A stretch of DNA of 64,000 bases, taken from Streptomyces sp. NBC_01460 (GTDB taxonomy: Bacteria; Actinomycetota; Actinomycetes; Streptomycetales; Streptomycetaceae). A program made the translations under genes and the position numbers. A model generated the notes under the pieces. It was not told where the DNA came from. It saw only the letters and a list, made by a program, of their open reading frames with translations, and did no database searches. Each line of letters starts with the position of its first letter. Position 1 is the first letter of the stretch. The stretch is from NCBI RefSeq assembly GCF_036227405.1, contig NZ_CP109473.1:3844001-3908000 (forward strand). Direction: 5' to 3'. Of the stretch, positions 1-8,249 are shown in pieces.

Positions 1-939
1 GGCGGACACCGCCGCCGTGAACCGCTCGGTGAACTCCCTCTCCACGGAACGGTCCACCAGGATGCGGTTGGCGGCCATGCTGACCTGCCCCTGGAACACG
101 AAGCGGCTGTAGACCGCGGCCCGGACGGCGTGGTCGAGGTCGGCGTCCTCCAGGACGACCAGGGCGCTGTTGCCGCTCAGTTCGAGGATGGTCCGCTTGA
201 ACAGTCCGGCGGCGACGGCGGCCACATGACGGCCGACCCGGTCCGAGCCGGTGAACGAGATCACCTTGGGCACAGGGTGCTCGATGAAGCTGTCACCTAT
301 CTCGGCGCTGTCGGTGACCACGACGTTGAGGAGCCCGGCGGGCAGCCCCGCGTCCTCGAAGATCCGGGCGACCAGCCCCCCGCCGGCGATCGGCGCGTTC
401 TGATGGGGCTTCACCACGACCGCGTTCCCGAGCGCGAGCGCGGGTGCGACGGTCTTCACCGTCACCAGGAAGGGGAAGTTGAAGGCACTGATCACCCCGA
501 CGACCCCGACGGGCAGCCGGTAGACCCGGTTCTCCTTGCCGTCGGTGACCGAGGGAAGCAGTCCGGCCATCGGGCGGGTCGCCTGACCGGCGGCCTCACG
601 CAGGAATTCCCGCGCGGCACGCACCTCGTACGCGGCCCTCGGCCGGGTGCCGCCGAGCTCGTCGACGATCAGCTCGGCGATTTCCTCGGCGCGTTCCCCG
701 ACGAGCCGTGCGGCGTTCTCCAGGACGCCCCTGCGCGCATAGGGGCCGACGGCCTCCCATTCCCGCTGCGCGCGTTCGGCCGCCCGATAGGCCCGGTCGA
801 CCTCCGCCGCGGTGGCCACGGTGATGGAGCAGAGTTTTTCGCCGTTGTAGGGATTGAAATCAATGATGTCCCACTCACCGTTGCCGGTCAGCCACTCGCC
901 GTCGATGTACTGGTGGGCCAGTTCATTGAGGAAGGACAT
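1..939 (-). CDS. Aldehyde dehydrogenase family protein, 3' end outside window, catalytic Cys replaced by Ser
   Basis: The visible 313 residues are the N-terminal two thirds of an NAD(P)-dependent aldehyde dehydrogenase. Family landmarks are present: the N-terminal substrate-binding segment, the cofactor-site SFTGS motif, and LELSG with the general-base Glu. The block that normally reads GQxC, carrying the thiol nucleophile, reads GQVSMAANR, so the nucleophile position is Ser (codon at 79-81). ATG at 937-939 follows an AGGGA ribosome site. The gene lies 54 bp downstream of the DUF5753 regulator on the same strand, so cotranscription is possible. The family is secure. Activity is doubtful because Ser substitution usually abolishes dehydrogenase turnover. 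The substrate is unknown, and the C-terminal oligomerisation part is not visible. Confidence 0.9.
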   Translation of the reverse strand, partial: MSFLNELAHQYIDGEWLTGNGEWDIIDFNPYNGEKLCSITVATAAEVDRAYRAAERAQREWEAVGPYARRGVLENAARLVGERAEEIAELIVDELGGTRPRAAYEVRAAREFLREAAGQATRPMAGLLPSVTDGKENRVYRLPVGVVGVISAFNFPFLVTVKTVAPALALGNAVVVKPHQNAPIAGGGLVARIFEDAGLPAGLLNVVVTDSAEIGDSFIEHPVPKVISFTGSDRVGRHVAAVAAGLFKRTILELSGNSALVVLEDADLDHAVRAAVYSRFVFQGQVSMAANRILVDRSVEREFTERFTAAVSA

Positions 940-993
940 GCAATCCCTTACTGCAGGCGCAGACTCCTGTCGGTCAGTCATCGTACGTGGAAA

Positions 994-1878
994 TCAGGTC
1001 AGTTGAAGGAGTCCGCGAAGAAGATCCCGGCTCTCCTCGGGGCCCGGACTGTCCTCGTGGAGCCGGATCATGGCCTTTTCGTACTGGGCGACTTCTTCTG
1101 CCTTGTCCAGATAGAGCGCACTTGTCAGCTGCTCCAGATAGACGATGTCCGACAGATCGGATTCCGGGAAGCGCAGCATGGTGAACGCCCCGCTTTCACC
1201 GGCGTGCCCGCCGAAGCTGAAGGGCATCACCTGGAGCGTGATATTCGGCTGCTCCGACATGTCGATCAGGTGCCGCAACTGCGCGCGCATCACGTCCCGC
1301 CCGCCGTACGGACGGCGCAGCGCGGCCTCGTCGAGCACCGCGTGGAAGCGCGGTGCGCGTTCGGAGACGAGCGCCTTCTGCCGCGCCAGCCTCAGCGCGA
1401 CCCTGCGGTCGATCTCGGCCGGCGGCGCACCCGGCATCCCGCGCGCCACCACCGCGTGCGCGTACGCCTCGGTCTGCAGCAGCCCGTGCACGAACTGGAC
1501 TTCGTAGATCCGGATGAGCGATGCCGCCCCCTCCAGACCGATATACGTCTGGAACCAGCCGGGCAGCACATCGCCGTAACTGTGCCACCAGCCCGCCACG
1601 TTGGCCTCACGGGCCAGACCGAGGAGGGAGTCCCGCTCCGCCTCGTCCGTGACTCCGTACAGCGTGAGCAGGTCCTCGACGTCCCTGGCCTTGAAGCTCA
1701 CCCGTCCCAACTCCATGCGGCTGATCTTCGATTCGGAGGCGCGGATGGAGTAGCCGGCCGCCTCACGGGTGATGCCGCGCGACTCACGCAGGCGCCTGAG
1801 CTGTGAGCCCAGCAGGATGCGCCGCACCACAGAACCACTCGACTCGCCTGCCGACACCGGCTTACCGACCCTCCCCAT
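994..1878 (-). CDS. XRE-family regulator with C-terminal DUF5753 domain (WhiJ-like)
   Basis: A 294-residue protein. Residues about 20-75 form a helix-turn-helix (RRLRESRGITREAAGYSI, then SKISRMELG), followed by the DUF5753 ligand/partner domain with its WHSYGDVLPGWFQTYIGLE-type start and HLIDMSEQPNITLQVMPF core. Members of this family (WhiJ and AbaA-cluster regulators) act with small DUF397 proteins in developmental and antibiotic control in Streptomyces. An ATPase and a DUF397 gene follow within 1.2 kb. I chose ATG at 1878 (GGGA shortly upstream). TTG 1932 or GTG 1929 would add an N-terminal tail of low complexity. The two copies of a 16-bp motif upstream of the partner genes are plausible operators for this protein; that is inference. 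Confidence 0.92.
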   Translation of the reverse strand: MGRVGKPVSAGESSGSVVRRILLGSQLRRLRESRGITREAAGYSIRASESKISRMELGRVSFKARDVEDLLTLYGVTDEAERDSLLGLAREANVAGWWHSYGDVLPGWFQTYIGLEGAASLIRIYEVQFVHGLLQTEAYAHAVVARGMPGAPPAEIDRRVALRLARQKALVSERAPRFHAVLDEAALRRPYGGRDVMRAQLRHLIDMSEQPNITLQVMPFSFGGHAGESGAFTMLRFPESDLSDIVYLEQLTSALYLDKAEEVAQYEKAMIRLHEDSPGPEESRDLLRGLLQLT

Positions 1879-2048
1879 CGCTTCCCGTACTCCGGGGCTC
1901 CCCCGAACCCCGGAGGCGGATTCTGCCACCAAAACGCTTCAGCCCGTACTCATTCGATTACAGAAATGGCAAGACTTTCCGAAAGCTCCAAAACTGTGAA
2001 GCGGAAGAAATGAGTCCGAACCGGCACGCTACGGGCAGAACGCGCCGC

Positions 2049-2064
2049 GTGCACGTGCATCTGC
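2049..2064 (+). promoter_or_regulatory. 16-bp motif upstream of ATPase gene (candidate operator, copy A)
   Basis: GTGCACGTGCATCTGC occurs here, about 130 bp before the ATPase start, and is followed by a second TTGCATCTGC at 2068-2077. The identical 16-mer lies on the minus strand upstream of the DUF397 gene (3162-3177), so both copies have the same orientation relative to the gene they precede. This is the pattern expected of a shared regulator site. The likely binder is the DUF5753 regulator encoded next door (inference). Confidence 0.55.
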
Positions 2065-2196
2065 CCTTGCATCTGCCCTGCGCATTGGGAACCATGGTCC
2101 TCGCGCACCTGCATGCTCGTTCGTGTTGTGCCGCTGTACCCGCAGTGCCCGCTAGAAGCAGTGCCGCTACAGCCGCGAATCCCGGGAGTGCCTCGC

Positions 2197-2754
2197 ATGG
2201 GGACGAATGGATCGACGATGCTCGAGCCGTTACGGCAGGGGCCTCCACCCGTCGACCCCTCGGCGGTCGCGGGCTCGGCCACCTGCACGCTTCCGGCCCG
2301 GTTCGAAGCGGTGGGCGGGGCACGGAGGTTCACCCGTACGACACTGGCCTCCTGGGACCTGGGCGACCACTTCGACGACGTCGCCCTGGTCGTGTCCGAG
2401 CTGGTCACCAACGCGCTGCGGCACGCCCTGCCGGCCGATCCCGCGCGGGATCGCCAGGACACCACCGTGCGGCTGCACCTGATGCGCTGGGCCTCGCGCC
2501 TGGTGTGCGCGGTGCGCGATCCCAGCGAGAAGGGTCCGGTCGCGGGCGAGGCGCCCGATTCGGCCGAGTCCGGCCGGGGCCTGTTCCTGGTGGAGTCGTT
2601 CAGCGACTGCTGGGGCTGGCACCCCTCGCCCGTACCGGCCGGGAGCCCGTCACCCGACGGAGGGTTCGGCAAGGTGGTCTGGGCGCTGTTCCGGCTGACC
2701 GACCACACGGTGCCCGAGCCCGTCCCGGCCGAGGCATTTCCCGACAGCCTGTAG
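2197..2754 (+). CDS. HATPase_c-type ATP-binding (anti-sigma-like) protein of WhiJ-like locus
   Basis: A 185-residue protein with a GHKL/HATPase fold. The N-box ELVTNALRHA is near residue 70, an AVRDPS segment supplies the G1-box Asp, and GRGLFLVE forms the ATP lid. Such RsbW-like kinases bind sigma factors or regulators, and many pair with XRE-DUF5753 and DUF397 genes in Streptomyces. ATG 2197 is preceded by GGGAG; the longer frame from 2113 starts inside the upstream regulatory region and lacks a ribosome site. A 16-bp motif shared with the DUF397 promoter lies upstream. The partner protein is not known. Confidence 0.85.
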   Translation: MGTNGSTMLEPLRQGPPPVDPSAVAGSATCTLPARFEAVGGARRFTRTTLASWDLGDHFDDVALVVSELVTNALRHALPADPARDRQDTTVRLHLMRWASRLVCAVRDPSEKGPVAGEAPDSAESGRGLFLVESFSDCWGWHPSPVPAGSPSPDGGFGKVVWALFRLTDHTVPEPVPAEAFPDSL

Positions 2755-2843
2755 TCGGCGCCCCCCGGGCACAGGGGGCGCACATCGCGCACGAAGGGCC
2801 CTGCGGGCATACGTGTGCCCCGGGCCGCCGGACGGACGCGCGG

Positions 2844-3086
2844 TCAGGCGCCGGCGGCCAGGTGGTCGAACTCCCCGTCCTTGACGCCCAGCAGCAGCGC
2901 CTCGATCTCGGCCGGCGTATAGACGAGTGCGGGCCCGTCGGGGTGGCGCGAGTTCCGCATGGCCACATTCCCTCCGGGCAGTTTCGCGAACTCCACGCAA
3001 GATCCCTGGGAGTTGCTGTGTCTGCTCTTCTGCCAGACGACCCCGCGAAGCTCTGTGGCCGCCATGCCGTTGTACACGTGGTGCAC
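2844..3086 (-). CDS. DUF397 small protein
   Basis: An 80-residue protein with the classic DUF397 pattern: WQKSRHSNSQGSCVEF, then an AVRNSRxPDGPALVYT-like strand and a short acidic tail (KDGEFDHL). DUF397 proteins are cognate partners, often antagonists, of XRE-DUF5753 regulators. I chose GTG 3086 because GGGGAG stands six bases upstream and the resulting start (MHHVYNGMAATEL) resembles relatives I recall. ATG 3065 is an internal alternative with no ribosome site. The gene converges with the ATPase gene, and its upstream region carries copy B of the 16-bp motif. Confidence 0.9.
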   Translation of the reverse strand: MHHVYNGMAATELRGVVWQKSRHSNSQGSCVEFAKLPGGNVAMRNSRHPDGPALVYTPAEIEALLLGVKDGEFDHLAAGA

Positions 3087-3161
3087 AGGACGCTCCCCGA
3101 GTTGCAAGGTGCAAGTGTCAACTAGCTCGGATCATAGCTGTGTTCATATGCCAATGCATGA

Positions 3162-3177
3162 GCAGATGCACGTGCAC
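3162..3177 (-). promoter_or_regulatory. 16-bp motif upstream of DUF397 gene (candidate operator, copy B)
   Basis: On the minus strand this reads GTGCACGTGCATCTGC, identical to 2049-2064, and is followed by TCATGCAT. It lies about 75 bp before the DUF397 GTG start. A TATGAT hexamer (minus strand, about 3131-3136) and a TTGACA (3115-3120) lie between motif and gene and could belong to the promoter. Confidence 0.55.
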
Positions 3178-3362
3178 GGGCGGTGCGCACGTGATTACAG
3201 TTTTCCCCTGATCCGCCCACCCGCCCGTTCACCCTTCCCCCACCTCTATGAGGAAGAGACGAACGGAACGCCAATTTGGCTCCCACTTCACGGAGTTGTT
3301 CTCTTCGCTCCTGGTAGCTTGGCGCGGACTTTCGGCCGCGAATCCACACGGGGGAACTCCAC

Positions 3363-3842
3363 ATGGGCAGGCTTCCGCGCTCCGGCGCCCTTCTCGCAGC
3401 CGGTCTCGCCGCCGCCTTCTCGCTGACCGCCTGCGGAAGTGACGGTCCCGCCGCGGCCCCGGACGGCGGGCGGGGCCCCGGACGGAGCACCCCGTCCGCC
3501 GCGGGCGGCGAGGACGCCGCGCCGGAGCACGCGGACGTCGCGGCACTGGAGGGCACCTGGGCGGGCACGGCCGACGGCTCGCCCGTCGTCCTGTCGGTCG
3601 CCTCGGGCAAGGCGGCGCTCGTCGCCGGCCAGCACGTGTGCCAGGGCGAGGTGAAGGACATGGGCGGGACGATGCTCGTGCTGAAGTGCCTCGACGGGAA
3701 CACCGAGCGGACCATGGGCGCCGTCGACTCCGACGGCGGCGAGAAGCTCGTCGTCTCCTGGGACGACGGCCCCGAGGACACCCTGACCAGGACCGAGGCC
3801 GACGAGCTGCCGACGGGCCCGCCGGAGGCGCCCGAGGCCTGA
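3363..3842 (+). CDS. Secreted lipoprotein of unknown function
   Basis: A 159-residue protein. An Arg-containing N-terminus and a hydrophobic stretch lead to the lipobox LTAC (Cys at residue 24), so the product should be lipid-anchored outside the membrane. A Pro/Gly/Ala-rich linker follows, then a small domain of about 100 residues starting LEGTWAGTADGSPVVLSV. This suggests a compact beta-rich fold with two further cysteines (HVCQG and LKCLDG) that could form a disulfide. GGGGGA sits seven bases before ATG 3363. I do not recognise a characterised family. The gene converges with the FUSC gene with a 9-bp gap. Confidence 0.85.
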   Translation: MGRLPRSGALLAAGLAAAFSLTACGSDGPAAAPDGGRGPGRSTPSAAGGEDAAPEHADVAALEGTWAGTADGSPVVLSVASGKAALVAGQHVCQGEVKDMGGTMLVLKCLDGNTERTMGAVDSDGGEKLVVSWDDGPEDTLTRTEADELPTGPPEAPEA

Positions 3843-3851
3843 CCCGCCTCC

Positions 3852-5933
3852 TCAGGCCCGCCCGCTGCTGATCTCCAGCGCCCGCGAGAAGTCCTCCAGG
3901 GCCCGGAGCAGCAGCGTGGCCCCGTTGCGTACGAAGGAGTCGGGCGGCGGCCCCTCGTCGGCGTCCCGCCGGGCCAGCGCCTGTCTCACCGGCTCCCAGT
4001 CCGGGACCCGGCGCTCCCGCACCGCCTTCGCACCCTCCTCGGTGGCCCGGCGCAGCGCGTCGGCCAGGCCGGCCGCCTCGGGCACGGGCGTGGCCGACGC
4101 GGCGGGCAGATGCGCCTCCATCAGCATCGCGACCCGGCCGAACTGGGCGAGCGCGTCCTGGGCGTCCGCGGCGGAGGTCCGGGCGATGCCCCGGTGGCGG
4201 ACCGGCTCGTGCCGGGCCCTCTCCAGCGCCTCCTGCCAGGCGACTCGGGCCTCCCGGGTGGTGAGCAGGGCAGTGCGCACCTCCTCCAGGCTCCTGGACG
4301 CGGGGTCGGCGTACCGGTCGAGGACCGTGGCGGCGTACCGCCCGTCCGTGATCACCCAGCCGGCGAGCCGGTCGCGCAGCCGCGGGGTCTCCCAGGCGGG
4401 ATAGACGGCGTACGCCACCATCGCGAGGAGTCCGCCGATGAGGGTCAGGACGACCCGCTCGGGGACGGTCTGCGACCAGTCGTCGCCCGCCATGCCGAGC
4501 AGGAAGACGACGTAGGCGGAGACACAGACCTGGCTGACCGCGTAGCCCGTCCGCATCAGGAGGTACATCAGGCCGGCGCACACCACGGCGAGCAGGGCGG
4601 AGAACTCCGCGTTCGGGTGGGCGGCCTGCACGATCCCGGTGGCGACGGCGACGCCGAGCACCGTGCCCATGAAGCGGGCCACGGCGCGCGAATAGGTCTG
4701 GGTGAACTCCGGGCGCATCACCATCACGGCGGTCATCGGCGCCCAGTAGCCGTGCCCGAACGGCAGCACCGCCCCCAGGAGATAGCCCGAGGCCGCCACC
4801 GCCGACACGCGCTCCGCGTGCCGCAGGATCATCGACCCGCGCCGCATCTCCCGGCGCATGGAGCGGTAGATGACCGGGACCAGTTTCAGCAGGGTGGGCC
4901 GGCGGCGGTGCGGGACGAGCGGCTCGCCCGGTGTCCTGTCGTCCGTACCGGTGCCCTCGGCGATCTCGATGACGTCGGCGAGCAGGGAGGCGAGCCGGTC
5001 GGCGGCCCGGCGGGGCGGGCCGGTCAGGATGACCTCGGTGTCGGGGGACTTCAGCACCGACAGCGCCGTCTCGTCCAGGCGTACGGGGTCGCCGTGGCGC
5101 ACGGCGCGGGCCGCGGAGTCGAGCAGGGAGCCTGCGGCGCCGAGGATCTCCCGCGCCCAGTAGCGTTCCGGGCCCTCGGCCGGGACCCCCAGGGCGGGAT
5201 CGGCGAGGGAGGCGAGGACCGGCCGCAGCCGCTCGGCGACCCCGCGCGCGCCGTGCAGGTCGGCGGGGCGCCGCCGGGCCTGGCGGGGGGTCACGGCGGC
5301 GGCGTTGCGCGCGGCCATCAGCGGTACGGGGTCGAAGGGCGCGACCGGGTCGTGGCGCAGCCTGCGGGCGTAGTCGGCCTCGCCGGCGAGGGCGTCGGCG
5401 AGCGCGTCGCGCTGGGCGCCCCATCGGCGTACCGGGAACAGCACGATCAGCGCCGCCTGGACGAGCCCGCCCAACGCCATCATCGCGGCGTGCGCGGCGG
5501 CGTCGGCCACGGAGGTCGGCAGGGTGATCGTGACCAGCATGATCGCGACGTTGGAGCCGGCGATGATGCCGCCCGTCGGGCCGGTCGCCCAGGCCATCCC
5601 GGCGGCGAACGTCCAGACGACCAGCAGGGCCAGGAACAGCAGGGTGTGGGACACGGTGAGGTAGCCGACGAACGTCGACACGGCGAGGCTGGCACCGGAG
5701 ACCAGGGCGAGCACCGGCCGGGGGCGCCAGCTGCGCTGGAAGGTGGCGATGGCCGCCTGGAAGGCCCCGAAGGCGGACCCGGCGGCGATCGCCGGCCCGA
5801 AGAGCTCCAGGCTCACCCCGACCACGAGCGCGAGGCCCGCGGCGCCGCGCACCGCGATGAGCGGTTCGAGACGCCGCCGCTCGATCGTCAGCCCCGAGCG
5901 GGCGGTCTCCCTCAGCGCCCGGAGCCAGCTCAT
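3852..5933 (-). CDS. FUSC family inner-membrane protein (aromatic acid/xenobiotic exporter-like)
   Basis: A 693-residue membrane protein with two hydrophobic blocks, each of about six helices (residues about 25-160 and 375-510), joined and followed by long soluble helical regions, which is the fusaric-acid-resistance/YccS layout. The second block contains the FUSC_2 core PFGHGYWAPMTAVMVMRPE. The first contains ATGPTGGIIAGSNVAIMLV. Relatives are proposed to export aromatic acids or small toxic organics, but few are tested. The gene has its own ATG start at 5933. The neighbouring DUF2786 gene ends 55 bp upstream on the same strand. Confidence 0.88.
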   Translation of the reverse strand: MSWLRALRETARSGLTIERRRLEPLIAVRGAAGLALVVGVSLELFGPAIAAGSAFGAFQAAIATFQRSWRPRPVLALVSGASLAVSTFVGYLTVSHTLLFLALLVVWTFAAGMAWATGPTGGIIAGSNVAIMLVTITLPTSVADAAAHAAMMALGGLVQAALIVLFPVRRWGAQRDALADALAGEADYARRLRHDPVAPFDPVPLMAARNAAAVTPRQARRRPADLHGARGVAERLRPVLASLADPALGVPAEGPERYWAREILGAAGSLLDSAARAVRHGDPVRLDETALSVLKSPDTEVILTGPPRRAADRLASLLADVIEIAEGTGTDDRTPGEPLVPHRRRPTLLKLVPVIYRSMRREMRRGSMILRHAERVSAVAASGYLLGAVLPFGHGYWAPMTAVMVMRPEFTQTYSRAVARFMGTVLGVAVATGIVQAAHPNAEFSALLAVVCAGLMYLLMRTGYAVSQVCVSAYVVFLLGMAGDDWSQTVPERVVLTLIGGLLAMVAYAVYPAWETPRLRDRLAGWVITDGRYAATVLDRYADPASRSLEEVRTALLTTREARVAWQEALERARHEPVRHRGIARTSAADAQDALAQFGRVAMLMEAHLPAASATPVPEAAGLADALRRATEEGAKAVRERRVPDWEPVRQALARRDADEGPPPDSFVRNGATLLLRALEDFSRALEISSGRA

Positions 5934-5988
5934 GGACCGAGCCTAACCGGATTCTCCGACAACCCCGACTTATGCCACTCCTCTTGAC

Positions 5989-7170
5989 CTAGCGGCGGAT
6001 TTCCGGCTCTCCTCCGCCCATCCGGGCCCGGTCGGCCGCCGCCGTGCCGTGCGTCCAGCCCTCGACGTCCGTCGCCCCGCGCAGCCGCGTCGTGGTGGTC
6101 CGGGGGAACATCCGCTCCGCGGTGTCGGTGACGGCGACGTCCCGGGCGGCCAGGACCGGCAGCAGGGCTCCGGGGCCACGGTCGGAGCCGTCGGAGCCGG
6201 AGCCCTCGGAGCCGGCCGCGGCGGTGACCCGCGCGGTGTCCGCCGCCAGGCGGCTCCCCAGCCGCTGGGCGTACGCCATCAGGAAGGACTGACGGAAGGT
6301 CTTGGTCCGCTTGCGTCCGCCGGCCCGCTGGCCGGCCTCCGCCTTCGTCATCGCCGCGTTGCCCTGCACCAGCAGCGAGGTGAAGAGCAGCTCCACGGCC
6401 TCCAGGTCCGGCTCGAAGCCGACGACCGTGGTGAAGCCGAGATCGCTGTTCCACACGGCCCGGCAGCGGTTCGCCGACGCGACCGCGTCGAGCAGGACCG
6501 CCTTCGCGCTCTCGTACGGCGCGTCGACCCCGATCCGCAGGGCGCCCGGCGCGTCGGCGCTGTGCGTACGGGCGGCGAGGAGCGCCTCGTCGATGCTGTG
6601 CCGGGCCATCAGCTCCTGCGCCTTGGTGGTGAGCGCCTCGGCCTCCTCCGGGAAGCCGGTCGCCTCCGCCTTGGCGAGCAGGGCCCGGATCCTCGTCAGC
6701 ATGCGGGGCTCGCCGTGCGCGGGCGGACCCGCCGGAGCGTCGGCGGGGGACGTGCCGGGCCGCGGTCCGGCCGGCTCGATGACCGGCAGCCGCAGCAGCA
6801 GCCGGTACAGCTCCAGGAGCGCGGAGGCGTAGGTGAAGCGGTCGGGCCGGTTGCGCGGTGCCGGGGCGGGCATCGCGGCGAGCTGGTCCGCCCAGCGCGG
6901 GGGGAGCTGCCCGTATCCCGCCGTCTCCGCCGCGACCAGGGCGGAGACGAGCGCGGCACCGGAGTCGTCCAGCTCGCGCCGGACGGTCCGTACGACGTCG
7001 GCGGGCTGCCAGCCGCGCGCCCAGGCCCGCCGGACGAACTCCTCGCCCCGGCGGTGCAGCTCGTCGTCGGCGGAGGGGTCCGCGGCGAGGAGGGAGGCGC
7101 CGGTGTCCAGACCCGCGTCACCGTCCGAGTACAGGGCCGCGGCACACGCCCGGTCGATCACCGATTCCAT
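5989..7170 (-). CDS. DUF2786 domain-containing protein
   Basis: A 393-residue protein. The central part (about residues 150-200) matches DUF2786: MLTRIRALLAKAEATGFPEE, then EALTTKAQELMARHSID. An N-terminal helical region of about 110 residues and a C-terminal region with an RxRGKRTKTFRQSFLMAYA-like segment surround it. No catalytic motif is obvious and no function is established for this family; related proteins are common on actinomycete chromosomes and in phages. ATG 7170 is the first start in frame. The gene follows the oxidoreductase on the same strand with a 28-bp gap. Confidence 0.85.
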   Translation of the reverse strand: MESVIDRACAAALYSDGDAGLDTGASLLAADPSADDELHRRGEEFVRRAWARGWQPADVVRTVRRELDDSGAALVSALVAAETAGYGQLPPRWADQLAAMPAPAPRNRPDRFTYASALLELYRLLLRLPVIEPAGPRPGTSPADAPAGPPAHGEPRMLTRIRALLAKAEATGFPEEAEALTTKAQELMARHSIDEALLAARTHSADAPGALRIGVDAPYESAKAVLLDAVASANRCRAVWNSDLGFTTVVGFEPDLEAVELLFTSLLVQGNAAMTKAEAGQRAGGRKRTKTFRQSFLMAYAQRLGSRLAADTARVTAAAGSEGSGSDGSDRGPGALLPVLAARDVAVTDTAERMFPRTTTTRLRGATDVEGWTHGTAAADRARMGGGEPEIRR

Positions 7171-7198
7171 GCGGCAAGGGTAGGCGGCGGCCCGCCGC

Positions 7199-8128
7199 TC
7201 AGTGGCCCCCGGGGAGCAGGACGAGCTTGCCGCGCGCGTGCCCGGCCTCGCTCAGCTCCTGGGCCCGTGCCGCCTCACCGAGCGCGAAGGTCCGTTCGAC
7301 CGGGATCCGCAGGCCGCCGACCGCCGCCGCCTGCGCGTACGCGCCGAGCCGCCTGCTCTCGTCGGGGTCGTACCCGCCGCCCGACGAGAAGGCCACACCG
7401 AAGCGGGCCGCGTCCGGGTCGGCGATGGTGGAGATCCGGTCGGGTGTCCCGCCGCGCAGCTCCACCGAGTCCGCCAGCGCGCCCTTGCCGGCGACGTCGA
7501 ACACCGCGTCCACACCCTGGGGCGCGGCCTCCCGGACCCGGGCCACCAGCCCCTCCCCGTACGCCACGGGGATCGCGCCGAGCACCCTCAGGTAGTCGTG
7601 GTTGGCCGGTGAGGCGGTCCCGACGACGGTGGCGCCCCGGGCCACGGCCAGCTGGACCGCGGCGGAGCCGACCGCGCCGGACGCCCCGTGCACCAGGAGC
7701 GTCTCGCCGTCGGCCACCCCGAGTTCGTCCAGCACCCGGGTGGCGGTCGCCGTGGCGACCGGCAGCGCGGCGGCCTCCGCCCAGCCCAGGACCTCCGGCT
7801 TGCGGGCGACGGCGCCCACGTCGGCCAGCACGTACTCCGCGTACGCCCCCGTGGTGCTCCGGCCCAGGACCTCGTCGCCGACCGCGAACTCCGTGACGCC
7901 CTCCCCCGTCCCGTCGACGACCCCGGCGAACTCGCTGCCGGGTGTGGCGGGCAGCGGGGTGGGGAACGCCGCCTCCATCCAGCCGTTGCGGATCTTGTGG
8001 TCGACCGGATTGACCCCCGCGGCCCTGACCGCCACCCGGATCTCCCCGGGACCGGCGTGGACGTCGTCGACCCTGGCCAGGCGCAGCACCTCGGGACCGC
8101 CGAACTCCTCGTACACGATCGCTTCCAC
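7199..8128 (-). CDS. NADP-dependent medium-chain oxidoreductase (quinone reductase-like)
   Basis: A 309-residue MDR-superfamily enzyme without zinc ligands. The N-terminal GroES-like part has EIRVAVRAAGVNPVDHKIRNG. A Rossmann domain with HGASGAVGSAAVQLAVARGA binds the dinucleotide, and the C-terminus ends ARGKLVLLPGGH, typical of NADPH:quinone reductases. GTG 8128 is preferred because GGAGGAG lies seven bases upstream. The longer frame to 8275 would run into the promoter region of the divergent polymerase gene. It probably reduces quinones or enones; the substrate is not predictable. Confidence 0.92.
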   Translation of the reverse strand: MEAIVYEEFGGPEVLRLARVDDVHAGPGEIRVAVRAAGVNPVDHKIRNGWMEAAFPTPLPATPGSEFAGVVDGTGEGVTEFAVGDEVLGRSTTGAYAEYVLADVGAVARKPEVLGWAEAAALPVATATATRVLDELGVADGETLLVHGASGAVGSAAVQLAVARGATVVGTASPANHDYLRVLGAIPVAYGEGLVARVREAAPQGVDAVFDVAGKGALADSVELRGGTPDRISTIADPDAARFGVAFSSGGGYDPDESRRLGAYAQAAAVGGLRIPVERTFALGEAARAQELSEAGHARGKLVLLPGGH

Positions 8129-8249
8129 CTGCGTCTCCTCCGCGTCCTCGTCGCGCGCAGCACGCGCCGCACCCCCGATCCTCGCGCCAGTCGGGCGCTC
8201 CCGCCCGGCGAGCCGGGCCGCTGTCAGTGACGGGTGCAAGACTCGTTTC

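Noticed and set aside
130..1806. Long plus-strand frame of 558 codons
   Set aside because: It is the antisense of the aldehyde dehydrogenase and DUF5753 genes; its composition is a high-GC shadow and it has no motif.
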